Assembly (NCBI GenBank): GCA_019843655.1
Contig: JACDQD010000105.1
Span: forward strand, 744,001 to 808,000
Direction: 5' to 3'
DNA length: 64,000 bases
Source: Lethocerus indicus
Taxonomy: Eukaryota > Arthropoda > Insecta > Hemiptera > Belostomatidae
How positions within the stretch are numbered: position 1 is the stretch's first letter; every line of letters starts with the position of its first letter. The position numbers and the translations under genes were made by a program. Positions 1 through 13,800 of this stretch are shown here, in pieces. The notes beneath the pieces were generated by a model. That model searched no databases. It saw only the letters and a list, made by a program, of their open reading frames with translations, and was not told the origin of the DNA.

Positions 1-845
1 AAGTGTGGCAATTTCGAAATCCCGCCATCAGCGGCGATCTCATTTCCCAGCTTGACGATGGCGATGCCAGTGACAGGACACAAGACTAAACAAGCGATAG
101 GGAACGAAAAGATTGAGACATGTTATTACAAATTCTCATTGACAAACAATCTTAAAATAGTGCAGATCATATTTTATGCAAAGAAAATAACTACTTTGGA
201 AGAATTGAACAGATGAAGCAACTTTAGGTTTCATTCAGGCTTCAAGATTTAATACAGGATTCTTATTAAATTAATTTCTTGGCGGTCATGTATCTGACCT
301 TTTCCCGATCCACTTGAAAATACAATGTCACAGTTTTCAGATAGTAGGTGCATGTAACTCCTGACAGGTACATTGAGACCCATCATTGTCACCGACAGTT
401 TCAGTTCTGTCAGTAAGAAATACAAAGGAAGTAAAACTATTAATAATGTGTGTTATATTTTTGTGGCTATTAGCATTCCATCCATATTCCGTGTATGAAC
501 TAAAAATAAAATTCGAAGGATACCATTCCATATCAGTAAATAATGCCAATTTTGAAATTATATAACATATATTTTATTTGCACTTTAAAATTATATGAAA
601 TAAAACACAGAAATAAAAATATAATAAAGGATATAAATAAGTACATGAAATTATACCTATTTGTTTTAAACTCTATTTGTGTAGCACAATTGTGCATTGC
701 CGATTCAATATGGCATTTTAATGTTAATATCAACACGAGCACAACTGATATAAATAATAGTAATATATATTATACAACTGTAATTTTTATTTTAACTATT
801 TCTAAAAATAGCCATGAGTACTTAATTTCAGTTTTTCATATTCTC

Positions 846-901
<56 letters not shown>

Positions 902-3900
902 TGATTTAATTAAAAATTTCATTTAAACACATTTCATCTGTTTAAAATAGCTGACTTTTTATGAATGTTTTTATCCAAAATAAATCAATACAATATTTAA
1001 TGTGTTACATGCCACAATAATATAAAATTCAAATCTAAAAATATTATTATAATGAGAGCAGTATATGATTAATTAAAATATACAATATTATAAATACAAT
1101 ACCATATTAATATATAAGTTTTTACTTTTGAACAAATTTTTATTCTTCAAGATTTGAATTCTTTATAGAACATTTAAATTTTTTTTGTTTAAAATTCCTT
1201 CTTTAAATTTAAGAAGAAATTTGAAGTAGGTAAACACTTTTTTTATATTATTTTTTTGATTCACATAAATTTTGGAATAGACACATTTTACAACTTGGAG
1301 GATGTAGCTGAATAGTACTACAGCGGGATTAAACTTTAGGCGAATGTGCCAATAAAATATATGTCACTTACATTCGTTCCTTTTAAGTTAAAAGAGTGAT
1401 ACCCTTCTAAAAATGTCTCCAATAGGTCAACTAGAAATAAGTGAAAAATGGTGTCTGATGGAGTGCGCTCCCATGCGGTTTCCGTTCGTACTATCCACAA
1501 TCTCTCAGGTTCTCTGTACCTTAAAAACGGAAATAAACTGAAAATGTTGGATCAAGATGACCCCCGCTAAATGTTGCTTAAATTTGACCTTTATAAATTC
1601 TTACCTTTGGTTTCATAAGTTTCGAATAAGCTTCACAGTCCTACGTTGAATGTAGTCTCAAATTCAGAAAAGTTACACAGTTAGTTATCCTTCAAACTCG
1701 TACTTTCAGTTTCTAGCTCCTCTTCTATTTTCCGCCTCGATGACTCACTTTTCTTGTAACGCATGAAACAATTTCCTCTTTGATCGGGGAAAAAGGAGTT
1801 TCGTAGGGGAATTTGTAATGACCCTGTATGGGGAATTGTGATACAGGTGTTTGGTGTTGACTATGCGTCAATAATTATTTTTAGACGTGTTCTTGCTAAT
1901 TTATTCTAATACAAAAGGATAATATCCCAGATTTACACGGGCAAGATCAATCGTTGTATCATGTTGTATCAAACATAATTTAAAAATTAAATTTGAATTT
2001 TGTAATCTACATTCTACACTGACCTATTACAAATTTATCGTCACGAGTTTGACATTTCCCGTTTCGTTAGTTGTATTGTCTAACCTTAGACAAGTGGCAC
2101 ATGATTATCCAGGGCTTTTCAGGATCCTTCAGGACCATCTGATGAACTATTATCGTTAATTATGTCGTAGTAATATTATGTAACATCAACATTCAACTGT
2201 TACTGGTCACAATTATTATTTGGTGGGGCTCATTTTAATTAAACGTTCAACTATTATGTATTTTATTGTATTTAAACCGTGGGTTTAAACACCTACTTCA
2301 AGAGGACCACTCTTTGAATGGATAAGTACGATGAAGAATTGTACACTAAAAATACTTGTGTATCCAGTTTTTAACCAATAGTAATAATGAATGTCCCTAA
2401 AGGAAGTACTTTACTGGGTGAAGTTATCAACAGTTAATACCAACGGAGTTCTAGAGATATTGCAACATGCTCTTGGGCTCTTAAGGCTCCTGTAAAGTCC
2501 TTGTGATGGACGTCGCTACGGGTGTCTGTTGAACTACGCGAACTCCAGTAGGCTCAAGATTGAAACTAAACTAAGAAAATCCTGTTATTAAATCTGATTG
2601 CTCTTGTTTATTTTCCGCATTGCCACAAGAATATTCCATGGTGCCACCCAGAACTTTTGTGTGAATGTTGGAGTAGCTCTAAGAATTTTAGGGAATTGCC
2701 TGGGGTTGCGGTATCTGTGCTCTACACCTAGCCAAACTCCAGTAGAGATCTAGAAATCATCGGGAATGTAAAAGTTTTTAAGTTGAAATTATTAAGGACT
2801 GTAATAAGGGTTCTAAGGGTGATAAGAGGCAATTTGAATATTTTACAGACTTCCTATAGGGTCAACGTATGTATCTTATAGCGTTACATGTAACTTATGT
2901 TATAATGCCGAAGCGGAAATATAATTCAAAGTCTTGAATTACTCATAAAATGAATATCCTCCTAGGACGTTTCCCTCCGTAATTCCGAATTCTCAACAGG
3001 GTTAGAATTATAACGCAAGTAGGCAATGCAGTCTCAATGATGCGCCAAATTCAATAAAAGCTGGAGATAAAAGCTGCTCAAGATATAAGACGTTTTCAAG
3101 GTATATTGATGATTTGGAGAATAAATGAAATGCAAATTTAAGATAATGGAAGTATTTGGTAGGAGTGTTCTCTTTTAATGGGCCCAAACGATTGAAACAA
3201 GGAAAGCATAAATATTTCTTTCGTGTCTGGATTCTTTAAATGAACATGAATTATAAAAATTCTAAATTTGAATAATCCTTATTCCGACATTATCTAGGTA
3301 TAATGTTCAACTTTCATGGTTTGGTGGTACCAGTAGTCAGTTGATGCGCGTTTTGGTTGCCAGGCTGGTTCGTTCCTTACTTTATTGTTCCTGGAAATCC
3401 CCTCGCGGACCACCCAGTATCTTGAAGGAATAAAACAAATATTTTAATTGTTAACGCTAATGAATTATTTATAACAACTTAATCCCTTGTCAGTTATCCT
3501 GTATTCCATACTTGTAATGTACTGGACTTTATTTCTTTATGAAACCAGTTAAGCACTTAGGATCAGTGCACTTTGAAATAGATATCTGCAGGCAATCGGA
3601 ACATAATATTTTCTTTTTCAGTTGGCACGTGTAAACGTTTTGCTCTCAAGACTGCCTCTTCGGAACATATGCATGCGAAGAAAATATTTTCTGTACACTG
3701 TCCTAAAGAAAATTGCGTGACGATTTGTACCTAAGACTATGGTCATTGAGTACACGCTGTGATTATTTTATGTAGGAATTTCAGATTTTATGAAAGCTTG
3801 ACAATGAATGGATCTGTAAAAGTAAGGTCCTATTCATTTCTTTTCGTTTGTTAAATAATAATATTTAATATTTTCTTAAAACAATATTTGGGCATTGGTA

Positions 3901-5850
3901 ATTTAGATTCTTTCAAGGATTGTATATTGTCTTAAACGATTTCACTCCGTACCTTCACATTGTTACAGGCGTTAATCTTATGTCAGTTAGTAGATGCTTC
4001 GGGCTGATGAAACCAACACATGACCTGTTGAAATATTTTTCTGTTAACAAATTTTTATATCAAATATATAAAGCAGAAACTATGAATGTATGTATATCTG
4101 TTTGTTCGGTATAAACACCTATACTAGGCTTCGTAGTTGTTTGGGGAAGGTCACAAGATCTATGAAAATGAGAAAATGTACGGGATTTAACTTAAACTTA
4201 AAAAATGCAATCGTTCCGGGGCGCTGATAAAGGTGGTCGTCATGGTGATGGCTGTCAGAAATGTCATAACAATGGATGTGTTAACAAATGCAAGCCTTTT
4301 TATAAAAGCTATTTACATTCATGTAAAGCAAAATGAGCCACTTCTTACGAATGATCAGGGAGATGCATATGTTATGTAATTCTAAACCGCATAGATATGA
4401 AAGAAGGTAGTACCATCGATACTACTGGTGGTACGGGGAAACATTTTTGCTTAATCTGTTACTGGCTAAACTTCGACAGTTTAAGAAAATCGCACCTCTT
4501 CTGGTGTAGCGTGTACGCTGTAGGGGGCAGAACAGCTCATTCAACATTAAACTTGCACACCTAGTGTGCACAAGATAGCAAAGTTGTTTGAAATACCGGT
4601 AAAGGTTCAAGCAAAGAGAAACGGTTGCAAAAATGTAGGGTCATCATTTCGACGACTGTATGAGCTGTGCCATAAGAGACTCCTGGAAGCTTTGAACAGA
4701 ACTCTGCAGGACCTAAGACAATGCTTTGATGGGAGGCATAGTTTTAAAATAATGTCGCGTTTGTCTCTTCCACCCTCGTAATATAGGAATGGCGAAAAGC
4801 CTTACAAAAAATTATGATACAGTCAATGTAAGATATAGGCGGTATATGATGGCGGTTTGCGAGGCTATGGAATCATCTTGCCTGCTTGTTTCCACTTGCT
4901 GGGTCTATGATAGACAGGTAAAATTATCACCTGGCAGTAACAGTGCAAACATGATGCTCGATTTGAAACCACGTTCCATTTACTGATGGAATGTCACTGA
5001 AAATGGACAAGAAACCGAAACTGGTCTATCAGTAGACCAACTCAGCCGGTAGTGAAATACGACCACAAGCATGATGGTTTGTAATAGATCATGATATTTT
5101 TAGATTGTGATTAGATATTTTGTGTCACAAACACCTAAATCCTGGAATAAAAACTAGAGACTTTGCCAATAACTACTGTTTATAATTAAAAATGAAAATA
5201 CCGTACTTTTCTCATATTATAGGGTAGGTATTTGACAACTATATATTTTTGTAAAAAACTGATCGGTAGAATAATTAGGACTATGCTACAATAGATAGTC
5301 ATTATTATCAAATGTTTCCGACGGAACGTCTTTATAGTGCTCTTCATAACAATCTGACAATCCCGCACCATAAAGTTCCTCCTCAATTTTTCGATTTTAC
5401 AATGAGGAGCGTTGGGAAATATTTTTAATTCAATTTTCCTTCTATATTAAGAGTATTATTTCGGACTTTTTTCATACGAGTAACAGAACTTAAAGGGGCT
5501 TGTTAATTTACCGGTAGCAGACGAGCGAACATTTGTGCAGTTCGACTTACGATGGGTTCCTCGGAACCCGCTGCAACTCCTAGATCAAACCCCCCCCGCA
5601 TTCCGCAAACTCCTATTAGGTTTATGTATGATTATTTTGCAGGGTTGTGACCCCTGCAGTTATTTATAGCCAGCTAATCGAATAGGCTAACAGACTATGA
5701 AAGTGGACTGTTTTTGAACGATCCTGCAAAAATATTGAAACAGAGCAAGGACCTCGTAGTCGAAGTTTTATGAGTTTAAAAGAAAATAGCTGACAAACTG
5801 TATATAGCGGAGTAGGAACAGTGGCGGAGTGGCAATTTCGAGCCGCAATT
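1..5850. other. intergenic DNA without a recognisable gene
   Basis: No open frame here has splice sites, codon pattern or motifs that I can tie to a protein family. The longest frames (for example the 71-codon one at 4566-4781) have no recognisable domain and no convincing exon borders. The stretch contains a (TA)n microsatellite and, near 5000-5050, a degenerate relative of the palindromic repeat described at 6884-7092. CpG dinucleotides are present at ordinary frequency, unlike the gene bodies further right. Confidence 0.6.
851..900. repeat. (TA)n microsatellite
   Basis: About 25 uninterrupted TA units. It lies in very AT-rich intergenic DNA. Confidence 0.97.
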
Positions 5851-5879
5851 TGCGGGCTCTAATATGTGTTGTAAGGGGG

Positions 5880-6260
5880 AGTTTAGAGTGAAATAAGCGC
5901 GAGAGTAGTGTGCCGCGGAGTGTGACCGCGGTGGGGGAAGGAAAGGCCGATATTCGGGGTCGACGGTCTGTGTTCGGTCTAGGGCAAGATGGCGGCCAAG
6001 GAGAGTGTTGTTGTTAGAGCCGGGCGGCGGTTAGCGCCTTCGGAGAGGGAACGCCGAGGCGAGGTGGCAGAGGGCGCTGCAGGCCGACCTCCGGTCACGT
6101 GGCCTACAAGATGGCGGCGGTGCCAGGCCCCCGGGGGGGGGGCACAACATGGCCGCCCACCCACCCACCCACCCACCATACCCACCATACCCATACCCTG
6201 ACACTTTCTCCCCTCCTTCTCCCGTCATAACTAACACCCGGACCCGCATTTTTCACTAAC
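5880..6260. promoter_or_regulatory. GC/CpG-rich island with two YY1/Pho-like sites
   Basis: A sharply bounded GC-rich block in AT-rich surroundings. It contains two exact copies of CAAGATGGCGGC, at 5985-5996 and 6107-6118, and a tetranucleotide CCCA tract near 6156-6178. CAAGATGGCGGC is the extended YY1 consensus; the fly orthologue Pho recognises the GCCAT core, here on the minus strand. The first copy also places an ATG (5989) in a good initiation context that opens a 70-codon frame to 6201, so it could instead be the 5' exon of an unrecognised gene. That frame has no known domain and I see no strong donor nearby. The island lies about 4.8 kb upstream of the Pc start codon; a regulatory link to Pc is only inference. 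Confidence 0.45.
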
Positions 6261-6261
6261 T

Positions 6262-6880
6262 CGGGCCCGACAATAACGTCCTATGTTCGAGTTGGCCTGA
6301 AGGCCGACCTGAAGGTCCCACCCAATGAGAAGAATAATAGATTCAAGGTAGAAGTAATATGTTATTTAAATAGTTTTTAATTACCTAGGCTTATCCCCCA
6401 TTTTTATTTAAGATACGATTAACCCTTACGTTACTTTGAAAGAAATGAAACAGGACCATCGAGGTGGTTCAACTTCTTCATGGGCCGCAGCGCTATCGAA
6501 AAAATATCTTAAAATCACCGGACGTGAAAATCACGAATATTCAGGAATATTCTTCGATTGTTATAAACGTTATTCTGTGTAGTAGTAATTGCCATTAGCC
6601 CGCCAGAATAATCATCGTTTTATACTGTTTCCTGGGTGAGGATGAAGCATCCTGTCAACAGTCTCACTGTGACAGGACTTAACGTCATCGCAACCGACTT
6701 CCGTACGTGCCTAATTTATTTACTGACGGATTGCTACTGGCCACTATGTTTTTGGAGAAACTGATACCAGTCTAGAATAAGACCAAGTAGACGTGATTTG
6801 ACGGCAGCATCAAATGATATCTGCATCGTAACAGTGCGCACAAGGTGCTCCATCGACACGCACAATTGCCTCACTAATAT
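6262..6880. other. intergenic, no gene seen
   Basis: Ordinary mixed-composition DNA. A short fragment near 6760-6830 resembles flanking parts of the palindromic repeat family (the GATATCTGCAT-type block and a CCAGTCTA...AGACCAA core), so part of it is probably old repeat. Confidence 0.5.
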
Positions 6881-6883
6881 ACC

Positions 6884-7092
6884 GTAGTTTTCTCGATCTT
6901 CTGTCTCCTATCGCTAATTTGGTCGTTTGCTAGACCGGTTCGGCTGCTCGCCATCTTCAGTAGTTCTTTTCATCAATAGTGCCAATATGTCGGAGTCACT
7001 CTTCACCCTAGCGACAAAAAGAGCTACTGAAGGTGGCGAGTAGCCGAAATAGGTGCAGTAAAATAGAGGAGACAGAAGACCGAGAAAACTAC
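6884..7092. mobile_element. palindromic (foldback) MITE-like element, copy 1
   Basis: A 26-bp left end (6884-6909) matches the reverse complement of the right end (7067-7092) at 25 of 26 positions. Further in, the block reading CGGCTGCTCGCCATCTTCAG on the left is mirrored on the right by GGTGGCGAGTAGCCG, leaving a non-palindromic centre of about 60 bp. There is no coding capacity beyond chance frames. This is the structure of a foldback or MITE-type non-autonomous element. A second copy lies at 56167-56328. I do not recognise the superfamily and cannot see an unambiguous target-site duplication. Confidence 0.7.
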
Positions 7093-8506
7093 TGAATTCC
7101 AAACCCACGCAGACCACGAAACGGGTGGTCCAAACTCACTAATATACTGAAAGAATGCTACTGACGATGTCAAGAAGCAGAAACCGGTCTAGCGTGGAGA
7201 CAGATGATCGCAACAGTGTTGATATTACAAACCCTGGTATTTCTTAAACAGTTTTCTTAAATTTAATATATAACCATCTTTTGGAAAGCTTTCCGAAAGA
7301 GTATAGATGGACCTGGATAATTCGAGGTGACCACTGATAACTTTTGTCACTTGGACGATGGCGATCAATGTTTTTGTAGACCACCGACCTGTGAGGGGGG
7401 CTTACTATATTGAGAGTAAAGGTCTATAGTTGTAACATGAATTAACGGTCGAGATCCTATGTTAATCGGAATCGGGTGAGGACCAATCTCACCTGAAGTA
7501 GTTATAACTGAAGAGTTATAGTAATCTTTATGTTTTTTTTACTGCTAATGCCAAAGGTTTATGTTCACGATCTTGTATAATATTAAGATATCAATCATTT
7601 TGAAGATATTACGGTCTATTGCCTATTAATTACAGAACTGAAGCGTTTGTGCTTTCCGGAACATTACTGGCAGCTCGTGCAAATAATCTCCTTTTCAAAT
7701 TTAAAATTACTGAAATTCTTTTTGGAAAAACTAAACTAAGAGTTCATACTAAATATTAATTACACATGGTTATAATTAAGAACAGATCATTTCTTTTTTT
7801 AAATCTCACTGCATATTAGTAGGAAGAAGAAAACCGGAGAGATGCCAACAATGAATTTGTATTGCTTATTGTATTTCTATTCTTACCCATATTACCTATA
7901 CATGTCAGGATAATTAAACGCTCGGAGCATAAGGGGGTCGAAAAACTAAGACAAAGAGTCCTGCGTTGATATACTCATTTTTACTTCGTTGTGGAGAACA
8001 TCGCCAAAAATATTCCAGTAAGGTTAAATGAGTGAAATCCTAGTACACGGCATATTATTATGTCAAATTCACTTGACGCTTTTGATAAATGGCCGACAAA
8101 CCCATAGGACGGGGATACACTCATTCTGCTTATTACAGCAAAAATTATTCTTCGAACGAAAGAAGAGAGTTTCAAATTAAGCATGCTGCATCAACATAAC
8201 AACAAGCAACAAGAACCTTGGAAGTGTCATGGAAGAAACTCTTGGAAGAACCTCTGATTCATGGAGAATTTAAAAGAAAGAACTAGATTCAGACAGTGTT
8301 TTGGGCGCTATTTTCTGAAACGATTAGGTAATATTCAACACTTTAAAAATTAATCATTATTTTGTCACTCACGATTTTTTAAATTCCTATAATTATTAGT
8401 AATATCAGTGGCTCGATTAAAAACTCGTCCCACCATCATACCATTAACCTATACGTGTCTTTACAACAGAGACCAAATGATTTTAAGTCCATTCATTTCA
8501 CTTATT

Positions 8507-8554
<48 letters not shown>

Positions 8555-10200
8555 GTTTTATCTATGTACTTAAATATTACACAACACTTGAACAATCTAA
8601 TGCAAACCATTCACGTTATTTCTATAGCGGTGTCAAATTTCCTAACTAACGTTACGTAGTTTTTATTAATTGGTCGTGATTTATTTAAGTTTTTAATTGA
8701 TAGAAAACGTTGTCCTCCACAGGGAATCGGCAATGTTAATGCGGTAGAATATATTATTTGAATTAATTTAGTAAACAGTTTGCGCGAGTGGAAATTTGTC
8801 ATCTTCTTTTGAAGGTTTACATACTCTAGAATTATATTTCTTTACATAAAGTGGTAATGATACGGAATACCATATAATACTGTATGAGTGCAGTAGTGAA
8901 TAATTTTTCTATTTTACCAGTTCAGAAACTTTACTGTCGCATTGTGTTCATACGTCACATTCTATACAATAGTATTAAACTACACTCGAGTATTTAAAAA
9001 GGGTTTTCATTACTTAAAAGTTACAGAAATTGTGCAACTTAAAGTTTACATACACAATACAAGATTCACTTCGATTCAGACCCAAGTTCTTGGGGAACGG
9101 CCTGGAAAGAGGGACGTTCCGATGACTGTGAGGAAAACAAGTTATTTTGAATGGTGACATTGCTTTTCCAACCCAGTCAAAGGGAACCCCCATGTATGTA
9201 GACCTGACCCCCTAGACTAACTATATCGAACATTATATTAGAAATTCCACGCATACGAGTTACAGATTGTTTAATTTCTGGGTGAACCGCTTTCGGTTTT
9301 TCGCCATTTTTAGATTCTGAAATTTGGATGCTCTCTAAGAATTTTCTTTCAGCTACTTTGATTCTAAAAAAACATCAAATGTCAATTTCCTCGGATGGGT
9401 GACTGGAAATAAGTGTTGAGGATTACTTTAATTTGAACTCTCATCTAGACTTGCACCAGATCATGAAATGTAATGGACATTGTTTCACCATCACTCTCCC
9501 GATAAACACGATCCATTATGTCGTTACGTTATTTCATTTTTGTTTACCCTAGGGTTATTATTTACAGTCCAGAAATCAAGAAATATATCTAGCGAAACAT
9601 TGGTAACAGTTTAAGGGCTAACTGATGTTTGAATATAATAAATGAAAAGTTATCAGTTGATCCATCTATCCATTACGCCATCGTGTATATAGCTTATCGC
9701 ACGATACGAGGGAGATAAATGAAGATATACACTAATTGTTCCGCTTATTTTTGCTTGTAGAGGTTGTAATCGCGCCTTAGTAATTCAATAGCCAATTTAA
9801 CGTTCATCTTGCGGTTAGTAAGACTGGAATACATTCGGCCGGCCTAATCTACAATGGGAATTAATCCGAATCTGCGAAATACGCCTATATTTATGTCGCA
9901 ATATATTCAATAATTTGGCCAACGCGAAATAAAATCGTTATAACTAAAGGCTAAAAATGTAGCGCAACTGATCAACAGCAGTTCAAACTTAAGGATAGAT
10001 CCGCATAAGAATCCATTTATAAATTTGCCAGACAAATTAAAATACGATCACCGTCAGGCCGCCCAAAGTCTAAGGTACCGACTTTCTCAATATTTAAAAA
10101 TTAGCGTTATTCAACAAAAGAACGAAGAACAGAAATTTATTTTTGAAATGGAAGAAATACCGGTTTAAACGGGACTGTAAAATAATTCCCGGTACAATTT
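7093..10200. other. intergenic DNA upstream of Pc
   Basis: No supported exon. A degenerate relative of the palindromic repeat core lies at about 7155-7195, and a (TA)n run at 8513-8550. Open frames that read through the TA run (IYIYIY) are artefacts. Confidence 0.55.
8513..8550. repeat. (TA)n microsatellite
   Basis: About 18 TA units. Chance frames across it translate as alternating Ile-Tyr. Confidence 0.95.
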
Positions 10201-10204
10201 AAGA

Positions 10205-10824
10205 CGGCCTATAAAAGGCAGGCAGCCTAAAAAAGTGTACGACGCTGCTGGGTTAGAGTCAGAAGTTTAAATCGGTGAACTGATAATAGCTGGGAGAGTG
10301 TCTGAGCGGTGGTGGGGTGAGGGGGGCTGGCAGAAATGGGAAATGCCGGACAGAGCGGCGTCAGGGGAGGAGCCTAGCTCTCAGCGGGAGGAAGAGAGAC
10401 AGAGCTAGGGGAGGCCGAGCGGCCCGAGTGAGAGAGAGGAAAGCAGAGAGCAATGGTGAGGCAGGGAGGCACGCACACCAGCCGGAAGAGAGACGTAAAT
10501 ACGGGGTGGGGTGGCCCGTGTTGGTGAGGTGGTGGCGGTGGTGGGGGCTGGTTGGAGCGGTGGTGGGGGCGGGGTGTAGAGTGGGCTCCGTGGTGGGGGA
10601 AGCCCTAGTACCAGTTGTTTGTCCCGAGGCGGCGCGGTCTATTCGATTCTACCCCGTTTCACGCGTTCGTCGCTCGTTATTATTAAGGTCTGCCCGGTCC
10701 TCTCCACTATATCCGGTCCGGTAATCGTCCGACATTGCGGACCGAGTGTCTGTGTCTGTGAAGTGATGTGCGATCGGAGGACAGTTGTGGGAGCGGCGTG
10801 AAGGTGACGGAGGCTCCGGAGGAC
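10205..10824 (+). promoter_or_regulatory. probable Pc promoter and 5' leader
   Basis: A TATAAAA box at 10210-10216 is followed by a GC-rich, CpG-rich leader running up to the Pc start codon at 10825. The leader holds a purine-rich GAGA-type stretch (10426-10440, GAGTGAGAGAGAGG), the kind of site bound by GAGA factor in flies, and several upstream ATGs (for example at 10334). The 135-codon frame at 10317-10724 begins with GTG, is Arg-rich and looks like a composition artefact. The exact transcription start is not visible. Confidence 0.5.
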
Positions 10825-13800
10825 ATGGAATTAGAGATGGGGGACAGAGTTTATGCCGCTGAACGCATCCTCAAGAGGAGAGTCAGGAAGGTAACGCCAG
10901 TCCCGCCTATCCTTAGGGATCCCGCTGGAAACATAACCTGCACTCGGTTTTTGTTGTGAACCCGACGCGTCTCTCATTTCACCCCGTATCATTTACCGGA
11001 AACTACTACTTACATTTTCTCATTATTTATCCGCGATACTTTAGGTGACGTTCGTTTTAAAATTCGGCGATATAAATAGCGAATCTTATTTAAATATTGG
11101 AAATGTTCGCGAGGAGCGAATGAACTAACCTACATAACGATATTCGACCCCTTTTATTATCCGTCCGTTTAACGATTTATAAATACTTGTTCCAGTCGAT
11201 TAAACGCCGATCGTTTTGCGACGCGGTCCGGACCTTTACCGTCTCGATATTGGTACGAATCGTGCCCCTATTTGGAAGCCAGCTTGTAAAAGTAGTACGC
11301 GGACTAATTTAATATGTATCGGTGCCTTCGATAACCCCCGAGATACAACAGTTTCCAACGAGACAACCGACTTTCCTATATTTGAAACCTTCGTCGAAAT
11401 TGATGCCACCAAATTAGATTGTTACGTTCGAATTATGTAAACAAACAATCTATCGCGGTTTTATTTAAAATCTAGTTTTTCCCTCGTCGTATATTTCAGT
11501 GTCGTACAATTAGGAATTACTCGAATGTATACGAACGAGAAAAGAAATAATTTAAAACTATTAAAATAGTTACGCAAATTATTATTTTTAGCGCATTTTA
11601 TATTCCCCGCAAACACAATCACCAATAACTTTATCCAGAATAGGATTTAACACTTCACCCGTTTTAATTAGAACAACGCATAATAACAATAACATAACCT
11701 TACCATAACTCAGTCCGTTATAATTACTTCATCAATTGATGAGCTGTGAGATATAAGCTCTTTCATTCCATTAAATCCTGTTATTTATTAAACTTAGGAA
11801 TGTCCATAAAATGACAATAAAGTAGTTTAAAAGAAACAACCCCTTCCTAGAAGTTTTGATATTAACTCATAGTATTACCTAAGTAATACTCTCTTAAATA
11901 ATTAGTAATTTATATTTTGACTGATATGTAAACCACGAAAAGGAAGCCTGTGTTGTATTTCATGATGTTTGTAGGGATAGTAGGTATAAATGGACTGTTC
12001 GACAATACGTAGATTATTATTGCTGAAATTATTATTCGCCTCCATTTAGTTAGTGCAGGTATTAAAAAGTGTTGTGGTCAAGTTATGGAATTATTATCTC
12101 CCATCCAATATATTCCCTGAATTAAAACAATGAATACTTCAGATTGTCAACATTTAAAAATATAAACTCGTGTAAAGCACAATAAAACAAGAATGAGCTC
12201 TGTCATAAGAATTAATTTTTAGCGGTCCATAGCTAATATAATATCTCACGCAGTACTTATTAATTTTGTGATTTACTTTTATATTTCCAATTGAATGTCT
12301 GTATGAAAAATGTTACAAATCACTATCAACATTAAGATTCAGGAGACTATTTTTGTTTATATATTTCCGATATTTTATTTATAACCTTTGATTGTGGTAG
12401 GACCAACTGATGACAGTTTGTATACAACAGTAATTATGTGTTTAGATTGACAGTTGGCTTCAGGTAATTAAAACTACAATATTTTTTGCCTAATTTATCT
12501 AAAATTAGTTCTTTCATTTTTACGTTACAATTCAAAGTTATTAGTCAAGTAGATGCAATGATATATGGAAGTTGCATAAAAGGGAACATGCATTGTAAAT
12601 TGCTCTTTTAATAACAGTTAGTTTCAACTGAAATATTAAATTTCATAAACTAGAATAATATATTTTACTCCTGAAATTTGTTATTTTTCAGTCCTTGATG
12701 TACCTATAACAATTAAAGGAATAATTTGTTAACTGATTTGTAACAAATTATATGTGTTTTATAATCTAAATATAATTGAATGTCAGACTTTTTATTAGTT
12801 TTAAAACAGTAGCTACATATGGATATCTGTATCTATGAACATATCGAATACAAACTACTTGTTCAAAAAGCTAGAATAATTATTTTAAAGAGCAATTGTT
12901 TGTTGTTGACATTCTCATTTTAAAGACAGTTATTGTATATAATTTTCAAGATGTAAATACAAAAATTTTGTTATATTAATGATACTTTTTCTAATGGTAT
13001 TTTTATTTTCTAGGGGGCCATAGAATACTATGTGAAATGGAAAGGATGGAGTCAGAAGTAAGTTTTATTACCAGTAGATCATGTAATATAATGCAATATA
13101 GTGATATTGTCCTGAGTTCTTATCTATTTTTGTTTATCTAGGCACAGCACCTGGGAACCAGAAGAGAATATATTAGATGCCAGGTTAATTGAACTGTTTG
13201 AACAAAGGTGAGTGTATTGATGATTAAATGTTTATTTGATAATAATGTCATGAGGCAATAATTTATTTAATTTTTTTTAACTTACAGTAACAAGAATGAT
13301 CTTAGAAGGGGTACAAGAAGGAAGGATACAAAACAGGTATAGTTCTAAGATAAATTGTAGCTAATAAGTAATTGGTACTTCTTTCATTTTTATGAAGTTA
13401 AAATTATTTTAGGAAATAGCCAGCAATCTATTATTTTATGTGATAAAATTTTTTAAATTATTGTTAAAGTATTTTTGTATAAGGATTTGTTTAATTTTGG
13501 TATTTAGGTGATAGGCAATTCTGAACAGACAGTTGCTAGTGAACTTAGATAGTGAAATAATTACTTAATATGACCACTTTAAAACATAAAATTAATACTT
13601 ATTATGTTCTTTTATTTCCATTTCTTGTTAAGCAGTTATTCATAAACCATTTGCACATATAATAATATGGTCCCAGAAATAGATTGACTTATGTCTTATG
13701 TTACAAGAGAATATTTCCTATCAATGTGCCTTCTGTTCTACCACATAAGTACATCTAGTTCAATATATGTGTATATTGATGTGATCAAAATAACATTATT

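Noticed and set aside
8408..8659. 83-codon frame with an Ile-Tyr run
   Set aside because: Translation of a (TA)n microsatellite. The same applies to frames near 53133-53464.
10317..10724. 135-codon open frame before Pc
   Set aside because: No ATG start, Arg/Gly-rich composition typical of a GC-rich leader, no domain; it lies in the probable Pc 5'UTR.
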